Positions 4,779 to 5,665 of a stretch of 5,665 nt of DNA are shown here, piece by piece; within the stretch, counting starts at the first letter, position 1, and the number at the start of each line of letters is the position of its first letter. Origin of the DNA: CAZVXI01 sp964631295 (GTDB lineage: Bacteria; Planctomycetota; Phycisphaerae; Phycisphaerales; SM1A02); contig CAZVXI010000195.1 of NCBI GenBank assembly GCA_964631295.1, positions 1 through 5,665 on the forward strand. The letters are read 5' to 3'. Below the pieces are notes generated by a model, which worked only from the letters and a program-made list of their open reading frames with translations, was not told the origin of the DNA and ran no database searches. Position numbers and translations under genes: made by a program.

Positions 4779-5570
4779 ATGTTCCCGACGCCGCAACATC
4801 AACATCCGGTGGTTCTCATGCATCGCAGGCGCGCCGCCGCGCGGCATGCGGTGCTCGTCGGCCTGTCTGTCCTCGTATTGCTTGGGGCCGGAGTGTTCGG
4901 CTTCATCGCGTTCATGCGAGCCAGTGCGCCGCTGCTCGGCGAGTCCGTGCATGACTTCGGCATTGTCCCGATCACAGGCAAGGAAACCAGTTTTACACAC
5001 ACGTTCCAACTGACAAACAACTCAGGCGAAGCAATGTACATCGCAGGTGTGCGGCCTTCGTGCGGGTGTGCCGGTGCGACCTTCTCGCCGAACATCGTTC
5101 CACCCGGCGAGGTGTTGTCCATCGACGCAACGCTCACGCTTGGTAAGTCCGGCTATCGCGACGCAAATGTCGAGATCCTCACTGCCGGCGAGTATTCCAC
5201 CAAGGTCTACATCAAAGCGACTGGAAAGCGAGAGATGCCAATCTGGTCGCAGCGAAGCGAACTGTTTGTCCGCCCGGCGTCGCGCGGTGTGCTCGACATG
5301 CCGATCCTTGCAGAAACCTACGGCCGCAGTGAGCCGCCGCCTGCCCCGACCATCACCGTCCCCGATCAGTTCGTCGTCGCAGAGGTCGGCGACTGGCGAC
5401 TGCTGCGCCCTGAGAAAGGCACGACCGGCGAGGGTGCCCAGTGGTCGCTGAGCGTTCGCGTTGATTACAACGGCCTGCCCATTGCCAACGATGCACATGC
5501 CACCGTCAGCATGACCTACCAAGGCAAGCCGATGGAAATCAAAGTGCCCATCCGCATCCGCGAACAGTGA
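4779..5570 (+). CDS. Membrane-anchored DUF1573 (Ig-like) protein
   Basis: The 263-aa product has a basic N-terminus (MHRRRAAARH), one membrane helix (about residues 24-46, AVLVGLSVLVLLGAGVFGFI) and an extracytoplasmic remainder. Residues about 56-150 match DUF1573: VHDFGIVPITGKETSFTHTF, LTNNSGEAMYIAGVRPSCGC (SCGC at 94-97), VPPGEVLSIDATL and a closing VYIKATGK strand. DUF1573 is an Ig/ASH-like beta-sandwich of unknown biochemical role, frequent in Planctomycetes and Bacteroidetes. The cysteines of SCGC are a conserved family feature. Residues about 155-263 form a second, unrecognised beta-rich region ending in MEIKVPIRI. ATG 4779 is preferred for its adjacent -10-like box; ATG 4818, with GGTGG five bases upstream, is an equally reasonable start just before the basic stretch. 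The longer in-frame opening back to 4557 is non-coding by composition and crosses the palindromes. Confidence 0.85.
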   Translation: MFPTPQHQHPVVLMHRRRAAARHAVLVGLSVLVLLGAGVFGFIAFMRASAPLLGESVHDFGIVPITGKETSFTHTFQLTNNSGEAMYIAGVRPSCGCAGATFSPNIVPPGEVLSIDATLTLGKSGYRDANVEILTAGEYSTKVYIKATGKREMPIWSQRSELFVRPASRGVLDMPILAETYGRSEPPPAPTITVPDQFVVAEVGDWRLLRPEKGTTGEGAQWSLSVRVDYNGLPIANDAHATVSMTYQGKPMEIKVPIRIREQ

Positions 5571-5665
5571 TGGTTCTTCACATCGCCATTGCCGCTGCTT
5601 CCATCTGCCGTCTGCACACAACTGAGCCCACCAACCGGACGGCACGCGCAGTCCGCCCGAGCCGG
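5570..5665 (+). CDS. Possible start of a further gene, 3' partial
   Basis: An ATG at 5570-5572 overlaps the DUF1573 stop as TGATG, and its frame stays open for all 32 codons to the window edge (MVLHIAIAAASICRLHTTEP then a basic stretch). The overlap is typical of translational coupling, but the length is too short for a coding call and no family is recognisable. The alternative is that 5571-5665 is simply intergenic. Confidence 0.25.
   Translation, partial: MVLHIAIAAASICRLHTTEPTNRTARAVRPSR

Noticed and set aside
5022..5645. 207-aa minus-strand open frame
   Set aside because: Antisense to the DUF1573 domain and without any recognisable feature.

Overview
The window looks like a moderately GC-rich bacterial chromosome segment, most likely from the Planctomycetota and perhaps Phycisphaerae-like. 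This is inferred from three gene families together: a secreted protein with a VPAPGALALLG-type PEP-CTERM tail, a membrane-anchored DUF1573 protein, and an RHS/Hint polymorphic-toxin tail with a SUKH-like partner. No rRNA or other taxonomic marker is present.

Left part (1-1712): a polymorphic-toxin locus. The window opens inside a large plus-strand gene of which only the 3' end is seen: the end of a Hint (intein-like autoprocessing) domain closing in His-Asn, then a roughly 100-residue HNH-type nuclease toxin (stop at 430-432). Two bases later begins a 259-aa gene (435-1214), read as the cognate immunity protein with a SUKH-like N-terminal half and a beta-rich C-terminal half. Its third codon positions are visibly more AT-rich than the genes to the right. 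Behind it lies a broken RHS-core fragment (about 1216-1577, frameshifted), the expected trace of an orphan RHS tip cassette. The stretch 1578-1712 holds no gene, but has an AT-rich candidate promoter with an inverted repeat inside it.

Middle part (1713-3590): a candidate 49-aa membrane microprotein overlaps the start of a MarR-family regulator by the four bases GTGA, so the two may be co-translated. After a 217-base gap comes a 319-aa BtuF-like (cobalamin/corrinoid periplasmic-binding fold) protein without a signal peptide. A TANNNT box sits so close to its ATG that the mRNA is probably leaderless.

Right part (3591-5665): a minus-strand gene for a secreted PEP-CTERM protein with an extreme Asp/Gly/Ser-rich linker converges on the BtuF-like gene. 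It is divergent from a membrane-anchored DUF1573 protein. The 271-bp divergent intergenic region is rich in dyad symmetry: a perfect 18-bp palindrome matching the CRP consensus TGTGA-N6-TCACA, a nested double inverted repeat, a 13-bp dyad and repeated GCGATCA motifs. A possible further gene overlaps the DUF1573 stop codon (TGATG) and leaves the window.

The toxin-immunity pair clearly works together, and the microprotein-marR pair may. The remaining genes look like ordinary housekeeping or cell-surface genes with no evident common pathway.
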